Below, piece by piece: positions 40,101 to 48,526 of a stretch of DNA of 64,000 bases (the stretch's first letter is position 1; every line of letters begins with the position of its first letter). The stretch spans positions 1 to 64,000 of the forward strand of contig JAAXWS010000008.1 in assembly GCA_013334865.1 (NCBI GenBank), written 5' to 3'. Below the pieces are notes generated by a model. The model made no database searches, was not told the origin of the DNA, and saw nothing but the letters and a program-made list of their open reading frames with translations. The DNA comes from Chlorobiaceae bacterium (GTDB taxonomy: Bacteria > Bacteroidota > Chlorobiia > Chlorobiales > Chlorobiaceae). The translations under genes and the position numbers were made by a program.

Positions 40101-40723
40101 GGGCGGTCAACGAGCTGGCGATGGAGGAGTACGAGATCGAGCAGGAGCGGTTCGACTTCCTCACCTCGCAGAAAGAGGACCTGGTCAGCGCTGAAAGGCA
40201 GCTCAGGGAGACGATCGAAGAGATCAACCGGACGGCCCTCGAGAAGTTCAGGGAGACCTTCAGCGAAGTCAGGAAAAACTTCATCAGGATCTTCCACGAC
40301 CTGTTCGACCCGGAAGACGAGGTCGACCTCCTCATCCACACCGCCGAAGACCCGCTCGAGGCCCACATCGAAATCGTCGCGAAGCCGAGGGGCAAGAAGC
40401 CCCTGGCCATCGAACAGCTCAGCGGCGGCGAGAAGGCGCTGACCGCCCTGTCGCTGCTCTTCGCCATCTACCTGGTCAAGCCGAGCCCGTTCTGCATCCT
40501 CGACGAGGTCGACGCGCCGCTCGACGACGCCAACGTCGGACGGTTCGTCAAGCTCCTGAAAAAATTTGAGAATAACACCCAATTTATTATCGTTACGCAC
40601 AACAAGAAGAGCATGGCCTCGTGCCAGGCGCTCTACGGCGTCACGATGGAAGAGGAGGGTGTCTCGAAGCTCATTCCCGTGAAGATAGAAAAAGCACGTT
40701 CCGAAGAAGGGGTATCAGCCTGA
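37172..40723 (+). CDS. smc: Chromosome segregation protein SMC
   Basis: The 1183-residue protein has an N-terminal ATPase half with [21 protein letters not shown]. A long coiled coil (about 165-500) leads to the hinge (about 510-650), and a second coil (about 670-1010) follows. The C-terminal half has the signature [18 protein letters not shown] and the Walker B [15 protein letters not shown]. SMC works with ScpA and ScpB in chromosome compaction. scpB is present at 51369; scpA is not in the window. The gene starts 121 bp after folP. Confidence 0.97.
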   Translation: [1183 protein letters not shown]

Positions 40724-40725
40724 AA

Positions 40726-41436
40726 ATGCACCGCAAACTCGTGTTGTTTGACATCGATGGAACCCTGGTCAGAGTCGGGAGCGTCAACCGGCGCGTCCTC
40801 GGCGACGCCCTCATCGAGGTCTACGGAACCGAAGGAAGCACGGGCAATCACGACTTCTCGGGAAAAATGGACAGTGCGATCATCTACGAGGTGCTGGAAC
40901 ACGCCGGCCTCGACCGCCGCGAGATCGCCGGGCGCTTCGACCGGGCCAGGGAGACCTACATCGCCCTCTTCCGGGAGCGGACGACTCCAGCTGACATCAC
41001 CCTGCTCGGGGGGGTGCGCGAACTGCTCGACGAACTGTCGGGCATTCCGGGGGTACACCTCGGCCTGCTGACCGGAAACTTCGAAGAGTCCGGCCGCCAC
41101 AAGCTGAAGCTTCCCGGCATCGACCACTACTTCCCGTTCGGCGCCTTCGCCGACGACGCCATCCTGCGAACCGAGCTTCCTGCCATAGCCGTCGACCGTG
41201 CCGCACGGCTCACCGGCACCAGCTTCTCCCCATCGGAGACCGTCATCATCGGCGACACCTCGCACGACATCGGTTGCGCCCGCGTCCTGAACGCCAGGTC
41301 GATCGCCGTCGCCACGGGGAACTTCTCCATGCAGGAGCTCGCCGCCCACAACCCGGGCGCTCTCTTCGAAAATTTTGCTGCGACCGGTGAGGTCATCACC
41401 GAGATCCTGAACACCCAATCATCATTGCCATCATGA
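40726..41436 (+). CDS. HAD-superfamily phosphatase (phosphoglycolate phosphatase-like)
   Basis: From the ATG at 40726, two bases after the smc stop, the protein has 236 residues. Motif I is [11 protein letters not shown] (Asp9, Asp11). [17 protein letters not shown] is motif II, and [26 protein letters not shown] is motif IV. The cap fits phosphoglycolate phosphatase-like members. Overlap with nusB (ATGA) suggests a smc-HAD-nusB transcription unit. Confidence 0.87.
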   Translation: MHRKLVLFDIDGTLVRVGSVNRRVLGDALIEVYGTEGSTGNHDFSGKMDSAIIYEVLEHAGLDRREIAGRFDRARETYIALFRERTTPADITLLGGVRELLDELSGIPGVHLGLLTGNFEESGRHKLKLPGIDHYFPFGAFADDAILRTELPAIAVDRAARLTGTSFSPSETVIIGDTSHDIGCARVLNARSIAVATGNFSMQELAAHNPGALFENFAATGEVITEILNTQSSLPS

Positions 41437-41927
41437 AAACCTACCGACGACAGATCAGGGAAAAAATCCTCCAGGCGCTCTATACGCTGGAGATCCGGGA
41501 TGTCGATGTCGAGTCCGCCACCCACTGGCTCCTGACCCAGGAGATCATGGACGATGCGAACGCCATGAAGTTCTTCAACCACCTTGTTTCCAGCATCATC
41601 AATCACCGCGAGGAGATCGACGGCTATATCGCCAAGCACACCTTCAACTGGGACATGAGCCGTATCGCGATCATCGACAAGAACATCCTGCGCATGGCGC
41701 TGGCAGAGATCCTCTACTGCGAGGACATCCCGCCGAAGGTTTCGATCAACGAGGCCATCGAGATCGCCAAGAAGTTCACCAGCACCGAGAAGAGTAGCAA
41801 GTTCGTCAACGGCATCCTCGACGCCATCTTCAACGACCTGAAGGCGGAAGGCAGGATCCAGAAGTGCGGCCGGGGCCTGATCGACCACACCGAGACGAAG
41901 ATGCAGAAGACGGACAACGACAAATAA
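41433..41927 (+). CDS. nusB: Transcription antitermination protein NusB
   Basis: The 164-residue all-helical protein starts [17 protein letters not shown] and has the NusB motifs [36 protein letters not shown], and [13 protein letters not shown]. NusB binds boxA RNA with NusE to prevent premature termination in rRNA operons. It overlaps the HAD gene by 4 bp and is followed after 32 bp by nth. Confidence 0.95.
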   Translation: MKTYRRQIREKILQALYTLEIRDVDVESATHWLLTQEIMDDANAMKFFNHLVSSIINHREEIDGYIAKHTFNWDMSRIAIIDKNILRMALAEILYCEDIPPKVSINEAIEIAKKFTSTEKSSKFVNGILDAIFNDLKAEGRIQKCGRGLIDHTETKMQKTDNDK

Positions 41928-41959
41928 CCCGGACTCCGCAACGACATCCCCTTCAGCTG

Positions 41960-42604
41960 ATGAACAAGATGCCTGTCTCAAGGAAGGTTGCCATCATCGA
42001 GGAGGCGCTTTCAGCCGCCTGGCCCAACCCGAAAAGCGAGCTCGACTACGGGACGCCGTTCCAGCTGCTCGTAGCCACCATCATGGCCGCGCAGGCGACG
42101 GATAAAAAAGTCAACCAGCTCACCCCGGCGCTGTTCAATGCGGCGCCGGATGCGGAAAGCATGAGCCGCCTGGAGGTGGACGACATCAGGAACCTCATCA
42201 GCTCCATCAACTACTACAACAACAAGGCCGCGAACATCCTGGCGATGAGCCGCAGGCTCGTCGAGGAGTTCGGGGGAGAGGTCCCCGCGACGAGGGAAGC
42301 ACTGGAAAGCCTGCCGGGAGTGGGGAGGAAGACGGCCAACGTCGTACTGGGCAACGCCTTCGGCATACCGGCGATGCCTGTAGACACCCACGTACACCGC
42401 GTTTCGAACCGCATCGGCCTGTGCAGCACGTCGAAACCCGAGGAGACCGAAGCTGCCCTGCTCAAGATCATCCCAGAACCGAAGCTGATCGACTTCCACC
42501 ACTACCTCCTGCTGCACGGCCGCTACACCTGCAAGGCCAGGAAGCCGGAGTGCCGCGACTGCCCCATCCGCGAAGCCTGCGAGTGGCCGGAGAAGACGAT
42601 GTAG
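41960..42604 (+). CDS. nth: Endonuclease III
   Basis: Nth is a DNA glycosylase/AP-lyase that removes oxidised pyrimidines. The 214-residue protein has the helix-hairpin-helix LPGVGRKTANVVLG with catalytic Lys124, and PVDTHVHRVSNRIG with Asp142. The [4Fe-4S] cluster motif has Cys191, 198, 201 and 207 (C-x6-C-x2-C-x5-C). The start at 41960 was chosen because the upstream frame is in nusB. Confidence 0.96.
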   Translation: MNKMPVSRKVAIIEEALSAAWPNPKSELDYGTPFQLLVATIMAAQATDKKVNQLTPALFNAAPDAESMSRLEVDDIRNLISSINYYNNKAANILAMSRRLVEEFGGEVPATREALESLPGVGRKTANVVLGNAFGIPAMPVDTHVHRVSNRIGLCSTSKPEETEAALLKIIPEPKLIDFHHYLLLHGRYTCKARKPECRDCPIREACEWPEKTM

Positions 42605-42614
42605 GAGAGCGGAG

Positions 42615-42702
42615 AGTGGACGAGGTGGACCATAGAGAAAAAAGAAAAAGAGTCAGCTCAAGCTTCTTTTCTTTTTTTCTCCACTACGTCCACCCTCGTC
42701 CT
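42615..42702. terminator. Long imperfect inverted repeat at a convergent junction
   Basis: A left arm at 42615-42651 (GTGGACGAGGTGGAC, then a GAGAAAAAAG purine run) pairs with a right arm at 42664-42702 (a TTTTTTTCTC run, then GTCCACCCTCGTCC). The loop is about 12 nt. It lies between nth and the convergent hypothetical gene and should act as a terminator in both directions. Confidence 0.7.
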
Positions 42703-43159
42703 ACGGCAGTTCTATCTTCCTGTCCACGGCATACAGCCACTCGCACTCCGGGCGGCCGCGGGTTCCTGCCCACAGCTCAACCGTGATGCCCTGGTTCCGG
42801 CTCACCTGCGAGGTGAAGATCTCGATCTGGTAGTAGAGCTCGTCGAGCAGGTCGTTCCATGCCTCCTGCAGGGAGTCCTCATGGCTTGCGTAGTGCTCGG
42901 ACGCCCGGATCGGGAGCGCCCCTGCACGGAACCAGTCGGTAAGGCAGAGATAGCTGTCTGGCATGAGGCAGCCGCCCCTGAAGGTCCCTCGGGGATGTTT
43001 CACCCCCGGGATCTCCACCCAGAATTCGAGACGTGCCTCAGGCGTCATCTGGCCGTCGCCGGCAAGTTTTTCGAGGAGCTGGACGACCGTATTCCTGACA
43101 AGCTGTTTGCTCTCACCGGAAAGCTCGAGCATCTTGAAGTTCGGCGTGTGGTCTCTCAT
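42701..43159 (-). CDS. Hypothetical protein
   Basis: From the ATG at 43159 (MRDHTPNFKMLELSG) the protein has 152 residues. It is mainly hydrophilic, with a FWVEIPGVKHPRGTFRGGC block, an acidic helix QEAWNDLLDELYYQIEIF and SQVSRNQGITVELW. I do not recognise a family, and there is no signal peptide or membrane segment. A longer start at 43252 would overlap pabBC and looks unconserved. It shares the strand with pabBC, whose stop at 43230 lies 70 bp upstream, and could be the last gene of that operon. Confidence 0.6.
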   Translation of the reverse strand: MRDHTPNFKMLELSGESKQLVRNTVVQLLEKLAGDGQMTPEARLEFWVEIPGVKHPRGTFRGGCLMPDSYLCLTDWFRAGALPIRASEHYASHEDSLQEAWNDLLDELYYQIEIFTSQVSRNQGITVELWAGTRGRPECEWLYAVDRKIELP

Positions 43160-43229
43160 GGACGGAGCGGTTGGTTGGCGTTGGTCAGGAGGAGCGTCTC
43201 CAACAATATACGGCGCCTCAGCGTCACCG

Positions 43230-45056
43230 TCAACCTTCGCGATCCTCGTCAAGCACTGCCGTCCGGATCCCTCTCAGGGCGTTGCAGAGCAGCAGCAGGT
43301 CGGCCCTTCCGAGATCGTCAACGGTGATCACGCGCTCCTGCAGCCACGACCTCGTGCGGAGCAGGTAGCGGCGGAAGACGCCGTTCAGCAGGCCTGAGGA
43401 TTCCGGAGGTGTGACCCACCTGCCGTCGATCCGGGCGACCATGTTGCTGATGGCGCCTTCGGTCACCTCGTCCCTCTCGTTCACGAACAGGCACTCACCG
43501 TAGCCCTCGTCGAGAGCCTCACGGTAAGCCCCGTCGTAGCGCTCCCGGGAGGTCACCTTGTGCCGGAGCAGCGGGTCACGTGAGTCGACCCTTCCGGGAG
43601 CGATCCGGACGCGGACCGGGCCCTGGGATGGCGCCGGTGAGAACGGCTCTGCCGACGCGGAGATGCCCGAACGCCGGTCGAGAAGGAGCCTCGCCCGGTG
43701 CGGCCCGCCGTGGCCGGACATCCCCGCCTCGAGCCGCTCGAGGGCAGCGGTGGCCGCCCGTCTGTCGAACTGCAGGCCGAGGGCGTCAGCCGAGGAGGCC
43801 ATGCGATCGAGATGGTCATAGAGGAGCAGGTATGCACCGTTCCACAGGATGGTCTCGAAAATGCCCGGAACCTCTTCGGCCAGTTCCGACAGGATCCGCG
43901 CCTTGAGCATGCACTCGAGGTACTCCTGGCGGGGGTCCGAATCCCAGACGATGCCGCTGCCCGTGCCGTACACCCCGCGGCCGCCTTCGAGCTCGATCGT
44001 CCTGATGGCGACGTTGAAGGCCATCCTTCCGCCGGGCATGATGAACCCGACAGCGCCGGTATAGACACCCCTCGGGCCCGTTTCGAGCGACCTGATGAGG
44101 TTCATGGCACTCACTTTGGGGGCGCCGGTGACCGACCCGGAGGGGAACAGCGCCCTGAAAAGCTCATGGAGCCCCGTCCGTTCGCGCAGTTCGCCCCGGA
44201 CGGTCGAAACCATCTGGTGCAGGGTCGGGTAGGTCCGGGTCTCGAACAGGCCGGAGGCCCCGATCGAACCCGGCGTGCAGACCCTGCCGAGGTCGTTGCG
44301 AAGGAGGTCGACGATCATCAGGTTCTCCGCCCGGTTCTTCTCGCAGACGGCGAGCCCCGCACGCGATGCAAGGTCTTCATCGGCGCTCGCCCCCCTCGGC
44401 GCGGTGCCCTTCATCGGCATGGTCTCGATCCTTCGGCCGTCGAGCGTGAAGAAAAGCTCCGGGGAGAGCGAGAGCACGGTGCGCTCACCGGTGTTGAGGC
44501 AGGCGGACCAGGGTGAAGGCTGCTGCCGCTTCATGGCGGCATAGAGGGCCTGGGGGCTGCCCCGGAACGAGAAGCGGAACCGGCCGGTGAAGTTGACCTG
44601 GTAGACGTTGCCGGCGGCGATCTCCTCCCTGATCGCTTCGATCCGCCGGATGTACTCCTCTTCCGAAAGATCGAACTCCAGGCCGGAGACCCTGAAGCCG
44701 TCTGCCGCTCCCTCGCCATTGAGGGATTCCTCGGACTCGAGGTCGAACCGTTCCGGCGAGCGGTAGACGCCGAACCATCCGAGGGGGCGCGACGGGTCGG
44801 TGGGCCAGGTGCAGGAGGCAAGCGAAGGATCCAGGAGGGCGCCCGCCTCGTATCCGATCCAGCCCGCAAGGCAGAATCCGCGTCCGATCCATGATTCAAG
44901 CCGCCGGAACCACGCATGGACATCGTCGCCGCCGGAAAGGGTAAGGGTATCGACCGGGTCGGAAAAGAGCAGCGAATCACCATGGCGCTCATCCGGGCAG
45001 CTCGCTTCGAACCACAGCGTGCCCGGCCGCTTCAGGCGATCGTTGAGGGAGGTCAT
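43230..45056 (-). CDS. pabBC: Aminodeoxychorismate synthase component I fused to aminodeoxychorismate lyase
   Basis: The 608-residue fusion starts at ATG 45056. The PabB part (about 1-385) has IAAGNVYQVNFTGRF, PMKGTAPRG, ENLMIVDLLRNDLGRV, GSVTGAPKVSAM and YGTGSGIVWDSDP. The PabC part (about 395-608) is a class IV PLP enzyme with ETILWNGAYLLLYDHLDR, the PLP Lys in RHKVTSRERY and NERDEVTEGAISN. Together with PabA these steps make p-aminobenzoate for folate. Such fusions are known in several bacteria. It overlaps the ppx stop by 4 bp. Confidence 0.93.
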   Translation of the reverse strand: MTSLNDRLKRPGTLWFEASCPDERHGDSLLFSDPVDTLTLSGGDDVHAWFRRLESWIGRGFCLAGWIGYEAGALLDPSLASCTWPTDPSRPLGWFGVYRSPERFDLESEESLNGEGAADGFRVSGLEFDLSEEEYIRRIEAIREEIAAGNVYQVNFTGRFRFSFRGSPQALYAAMKRQQPSPWSACLNTGERTVLSLSPELFFTLDGRRIETMPMKGTAPRGASADEDLASRAGLAVCEKNRAENLMIVDLLRNDLGRVCTPGSIGASGLFETRTYPTLHQMVSTVRGELRERTGLHELFRALFPSGSVTGAPKVSAMNLIRSLETGPRGVYTGAVGFIMPGGRMAFNVAIRTIELEGGRGVYGTGSGIVWDSDPRQEYLECMLKARILSELAEEVPGIFETILWNGAYLLLYDHLDRMASSADALGLQFDRRAATAALERLEAGMSGHGGPHRARLLLDRRSGISASAEPFSPAPSQGPVRVRIAPGRVDSRDPLLRHKVTSRERYDGAYREALDEGYGECLFVNERDEVTEGAISNMVARIDGRWVTPPESSGLLNGVFRRYLLRTRSWLQERVITVDDLGRADLLLLCNALRGIRTAVLDEDREG

Positions 45057-46609
45057 CGCACGCGGGCTTCGATCAGGATCGGGCGGCCAAGCACCTCTTC
45101 GAGCCACGACTTCAGGGATTCGGCTGCCCAGAGCTCGATGTCCGGCTCGAATTGCGTAACCGCCTCGAGCACGATCTGCCGCTCGCCGATGTCGGCCGAG
45201 ATGGACTGAACGTTCTGCCGGTGTCCCCTTTCGAGGCCGTTCGCGATCCGCAGGATACCCGAAAGCACGTCGACAGCCCTCTGGTGCGACGGTTTGAGCT
45301 GGGCATAGAGCGGATGCTTGGAAGAGGGCGGGTTCTTGCGGTGGTAGCGGGCGACGTTGCCGATGATGTCGATCTCGGCGGGGGCGAACCCGCGGAGGTC
45401 GCCGTTCATGATGATGTACTGGCTGTGCTTGTGGTGGGCGGCGATCGAGACGAACTCGCCGATGTTGTGCAGCAGCGCGGCGTACTCGAGCAGTTCCCGG
45501 TAGTGGGGCTTGAGCCCGTGCAGCGGCTGGAGCTGGTCGAACAGCATGACCGAAAGCCTGGCCACCTGGAGCGAATGGGGCTCATGCCAGTTGCAGCGGT
45601 ACCCGAGCTCCACCACGCTCTGCCGGCGGATATCGAGCTGGCCGTCGCCGTCCACCCTGCCCCGGAGGCCGGAGATGTAATGCACCACCATCCCCTCGCG
45701 GAGCGCCGATTCCGAAACGACCACCTCCTTCAGCCCGAACACCCTGAAGATGGTGTCGATCAGGATGATGCCTGGAACGATCAGGTCGACCCGTTTCTCG
45801 TCGAGGCCGGTCAGCTGCCGCCTTGCGGACGAATCGAGCGGAATGACCGACCGGTAGAACTTTTCGAACTCCTCCCGGGTGAATCCGCTCTGGTTGAGCC
45901 CGTCGGCAGGATCGGCATCCCTGCCGGACCGGATCATGCGGGCAATGTTCAGCGCCGTTCCCGACGAGGCAATGCCGCGGGTAACGCCCAGCTGACGGGC
46001 CTTTTCGGCCGACGTGTAGAGTTCCGCCGCGCAGAACTGCCCGAGCAGCTTCAACTCGTGGCCAGAGACGGGATCGGAGGTCACGAAGCGCTCGAGCATC
46101 CTGGCGACCCCTATCTTGCGGCTCTCGAGCAGATGCACCCGGTCGCAGCCGGCAATGATGAATTCGACCGATCCGCCACCGATATCGAACAGCAGGTCGG
46201 GAGTCTCGCCGAGCCGGACGGCATTGCGGACGCCGTAGTAGATGAACTGTGCCTCCTCCTTGCCGGAGATGACCTTCACCTTCAGGCCGGTCTCCTGCCT
46301 GACCATCCCGATGAACTCGTCGCGGTTCGACGCTTCCCGGATGGCGCTGGTCGCGAAAGCGATCACGTTGTGCGGCTCGACACCCCGCTGGGTTGCCAGC
46401 ACAAGGAATTTCTTCAGCGTGGAGACCCCCTCCTGCATGGCGCGAGCATCGAGCATCTTCGTCGAGATGCTGCCCCTGCCGATGCAGATCATGTCCTTGA
46501 CGCGGTCGATCTCGACGATCCCCTTGCCCGGGCTCTCCTCGACGACGACCATGTGGAAAGAGTTGGTGCCGAGGTCGATGGCGGCTACCCTGATGTTGTC
46601 TGATCTCAT
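45053..46609 (-). CDS. ppx: Exopolyphosphatase / pppGpp phosphohydrolase (Ppx/GppA family)
   Basis: From the ATG at 46609 the protein has 518 residues. The N-terminal actin-like fold has AAIDLGTNSFHMVVVE (residues 9-24), GKEEAQFIYYGV, DIGGGSVEFI and ASSGTALNIARM. The C-terminal HD-type domain has LLEYAALLHNIGEFVSIAAHHKHSQY. The domain order is that of full-length Ppx/GppA. It degrades polyphosphate and may also hydrolyse pppGpp; which activity dominates cannot be seen. The frame runs open far upstream, but conserved sequence starts here. Confidence 0.92.
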   Translation of the reverse strand: MRSDNIRVAAIDLGTNSFHMVVVEESPGKGIVEIDRVKDMICIGRGSISTKMLDARAMQEGVSTLKKFLVLATQRGVEPHNVIAFATSAIREASNRDEFIGMVRQETGLKVKVISGKEEAQFIYYGVRNAVRLGETPDLLFDIGGGSVEFIIAGCDRVHLLESRKIGVARMLERFVTSDPVSGHELKLLGQFCAAELYTSAEKARQLGVTRGIASSGTALNIARMIRSGRDADPADGLNQSGFTREEFEKFYRSVIPLDSSARRQLTGLDEKRVDLIVPGIILIDTIFRVFGLKEVVVSESALREGMVVHYISGLRGRVDGDGQLDIRRQSVVELGYRCNWHEPHSLQVARLSVMLFDQLQPLHGLKPHYRELLEYAALLHNIGEFVSIAAHHKHSQYIIMNGDLRGFAPAEIDIIGNVARYHRKNPPSSKHPLYAQLKPSHQRAVDVLSGILRIANGLERGHRQNVQSISADIGERQIVLEAVTQFEPDIELWAAESLKSWLEEVLGRPILIEARVR

Positions 46610-46771
46610 GCGAGAAACGGCTGTCTGGTTGAACTCGGGTAAAAATACGGGATTTCCCTGAAAAACGAACTGCCCCGATCTTTCTGCGATCCTCTTTTTC
46701 GGCGTATATTCCGCAAGGAATTCCATCATCCCGACCCCCATGGAGAAAAATTTCAGAACCAGCCTGCAGCG

Positions 46772-47458
46772 ATGAGCCATGTGTTGAAAAACGGCAAGGC
46801 CGACCAGAATCCGGACCGCCTGGACTTCAGGTACGAGTTCGCGCGAAAGGCGATCCACCTGTCCTCGCTGCTGATCCCGCTGATCTACTGCCGCATCAGC
46901 CGTGAGCTGGCGCTCACGATCCTCACCCCGTTGGCCGCAGGATTCCTGTTCGTGGACATCCTGAAGAATTTCGTGCCTGCCGTCTCCGAATGGTACCACG
47001 GCACCTTCGCCCCCATGCTCAGGCACCATGAGATGCAGAAGGACCGCGTCCACCTGAACGGCGCAACCTGGATCACCCTTTCGGCCTTGATCCTCATCGC
47101 CCTCTTCCCGAAGATGATCGCAGTGACCGCCTTCGCCATGGTATCGGTCTCCGACACGGTGGCCGCGCTGGTCGGCAAGCGCTTCGGCCGCCACCGTTTC
47201 GGCGAAAAGAGCTACGAAGGCAGCATGGCCTTCTTTGCCTCTGCCCTCGTCATCGCTGCAGTCGTGCCGCATGTGCTGCTGCCCGCCGGCGTCGCGATGG
47301 CGGCGGCCGGAACTGTGGCCGAAGCGGCCGTCATCCGTATCGGCGGATTCAAGATCGACGACAACATCACCGTCCCCCTTGCCTCGGCCATAGCCGGCCT
47401 CTGCTGCTACCTCTGGCTCTTTCCGTCGTCGATGGGCAGCCTCTCAACCTGTTTCTGA
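46772..47458 (+). CDS. Phytol/dolichol kinase-like protein (CTP-dependent, DGK1/VTE5 type)
   Basis: The 228-residue integral membrane protein has about six helices. The family blocks are YEFARKAIHLSSLLIPLIY, HLNGATWITLSALI and the CTP-site motif MVSVSDTVAALVGKRFGRHRFGE. Next is KSYEGSMAFF, and the C-terminus carries DDNITVPLASAIAGL. Homologues phosphorylate phytol, dolichol or diacylglycerol. In a chlorophototroph it may recycle phytol or farnesol from bacteriochlorophyll or feed a quinone or tocopherol-like lipid; that is inference. It lies 9 bp before the Sua5 gene. Confidence 0.83.
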   Translation: MSHVLKNGKADQNPDRLDFRYEFARKAIHLSSLLIPLIYCRISRELALTILTPLAAGFLFVDILKNFVPAVSEWYHGTFAPMLRHHEMQKDRVHLNGATWITLSALILIALFPKMIAVTAFAMVSVSDTVAALVGKRFGRHRFGEKSYEGSMAFFASALVIAAVVPHVLLPAGVAMAAAGTVAEAAVIRIGGFKIDDNITVPLASAIAGLCCYLWLFPSSMGSLSTCF

Positions 47459-47466
47459 CCCTGCCG

Positions 47467-48420
47467 ATGACCAAGCAGACCGTCGTGACCGACTCCCCTG
47501 CCGAGGCCGCGGAATTCCTGAACCGGGGAGGGCTCGTCGCCTTCCCGACCGAGACCGTCTACGGACTGGGGGCGGACGTCTTCAACCACGGATCGGTCGG
47601 CGGCATATTCACGGCGAAAGGAAGGCCTTCAGACAACCCGCTGATCGTCCACCTGCGGAGCCCGGAGCAGATCGGCGAGGTGGCCTCCGGGCTCAACGCG
47701 CATGCCGAAGCCCTGATCGGTCGCTTCTTCCCCGGCCCGCTGACCGTGGTGCTCAGCAAAAACCGCTCGGTACCGGAGATCGTTTCGGCCGGCCTGCCGA
47801 CCGTTGGGGTCCGATGCCCGTCGCATCCCGTGGCCGCGGAGTTCCTGAAGCACTGCCGCCACCCCGTGGCCGCGCCGTCGGCAAACCTCTCGGGACGCCC
47901 GAGCCCGACCGACTGGAAGGCGGTGTTCCACGACCTGGGAGGGAGGATCGACTGCCTGCTGAGAGGCGAACCGAGCACGATCGGCCTCGAGTCGACCATC
48001 GTCGACTGCACGGTAGATCCGCCGCTACTGCTGAGGAGCGGGGCGATCGGCCTGGAACTGCTCCGCGAAGTAGTCCCGGAACTGCAGGTCGCGACCTCGT
48101 GCAAGCCCGGCGAGGCGCCGAAGAGCCCGGGAATGAAGTACCGCCACTACTCCCCTGAGGCATCGGTCGTTCTGGTGGAGGCACCTCCTCACGCCATTCC
48201 AACGGCCCCCCCTTCGGCCTGGATCGGCCTCTCGGGCCCTCCGGAAGGGGTCTTCCGGAGCATGGTCTGCCGCTCACCCGAGGAGTACGCCCGTATCCTG
48301 TTCGGCTTCTTCCGGGCCTGCGACGCCGAAGGGATCGGCACCATCTGGTGCGAGCTGCCGCCAGAAGAGGGCATCGGCCGGGCAATCAGGGACCGGCTAT
48401 TCAAAGCAGCGGGGAAGTGA
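47467..48420 (+). CDS. tsaC: Threonylcarbamoyl-AMP synthase (Sua5 type)
   Basis: The enzyme makes threonylcarbamoyl-AMP for the t6A modification of ANN-decoding tRNAs. The 317-residue protein has the YrdC core with FPTETVYGLGADV, KGRPSDNPLIVH and APSANLSGRPSPT, and the linker PGMKYRHYSPEA. A C-terminal domain (about 220-317) makes it the longer Sua5 form. It follows the phytol-kinase-like gene closely and is probably co-transcribed with it. Confidence 0.93.
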   Translation: MTKQTVVTDSPAEAAEFLNRGGLVAFPTETVYGLGADVFNHGSVGGIFTAKGRPSDNPLIVHLRSPEQIGEVASGLNAHAEALIGRFFPGPLTVVLSKNRSVPEIVSAGLPTVGVRCPSHPVAAEFLKHCRHPVAAPSANLSGRPSPTDWKAVFHDLGGRIDCLLRGEPSTIGLESTIVDCTVDPPLLLRSGAIGLELLREVVPELQVATSCKPGEAPKSPGMKYRHYSPEASVVLVEAPPHAIPTAPPSAWIGLSGPPEGVFRSMVCRSPEEYARILFGFFRACDAEGIGTIWCELPPEEGIGRAIRDRLFKAAGK

Positions 48421-48432
48421 AAAAAAGACTTT

Positions 48433-48497
48433 AGGGACAGCAGGGACAACAATGTTGAAGACAACACGCTCTTCGCATTGCAGTCCCTGCTGTCCCT
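48433..48497. terminator. Inverted repeat with 15-bp perfect arms at a convergent junction
   Basis: AGGGACAGCAGGGAC at 48433-48447 pairs exactly with its complement at 48483-48497, with a 35-nt loop. It lies between the convergent Sua5 gene and the HhH/beta-barrel gene, about 12 bp after the first stop. It probably terminates transcription from both sides. Confidence 0.6.
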
Positions 48498-48526
48498 GGA
48501 GTCCTTTCAGTCCTTTCCCCTCATCC

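Noticed and set aside
45053-47272. 739-residue form of the Ppx/GppA protein
   Set aside because: The first ~220 residues are antisense to the phytol-kinase-like gene; conserved sequence begins at the ATG at 46609.
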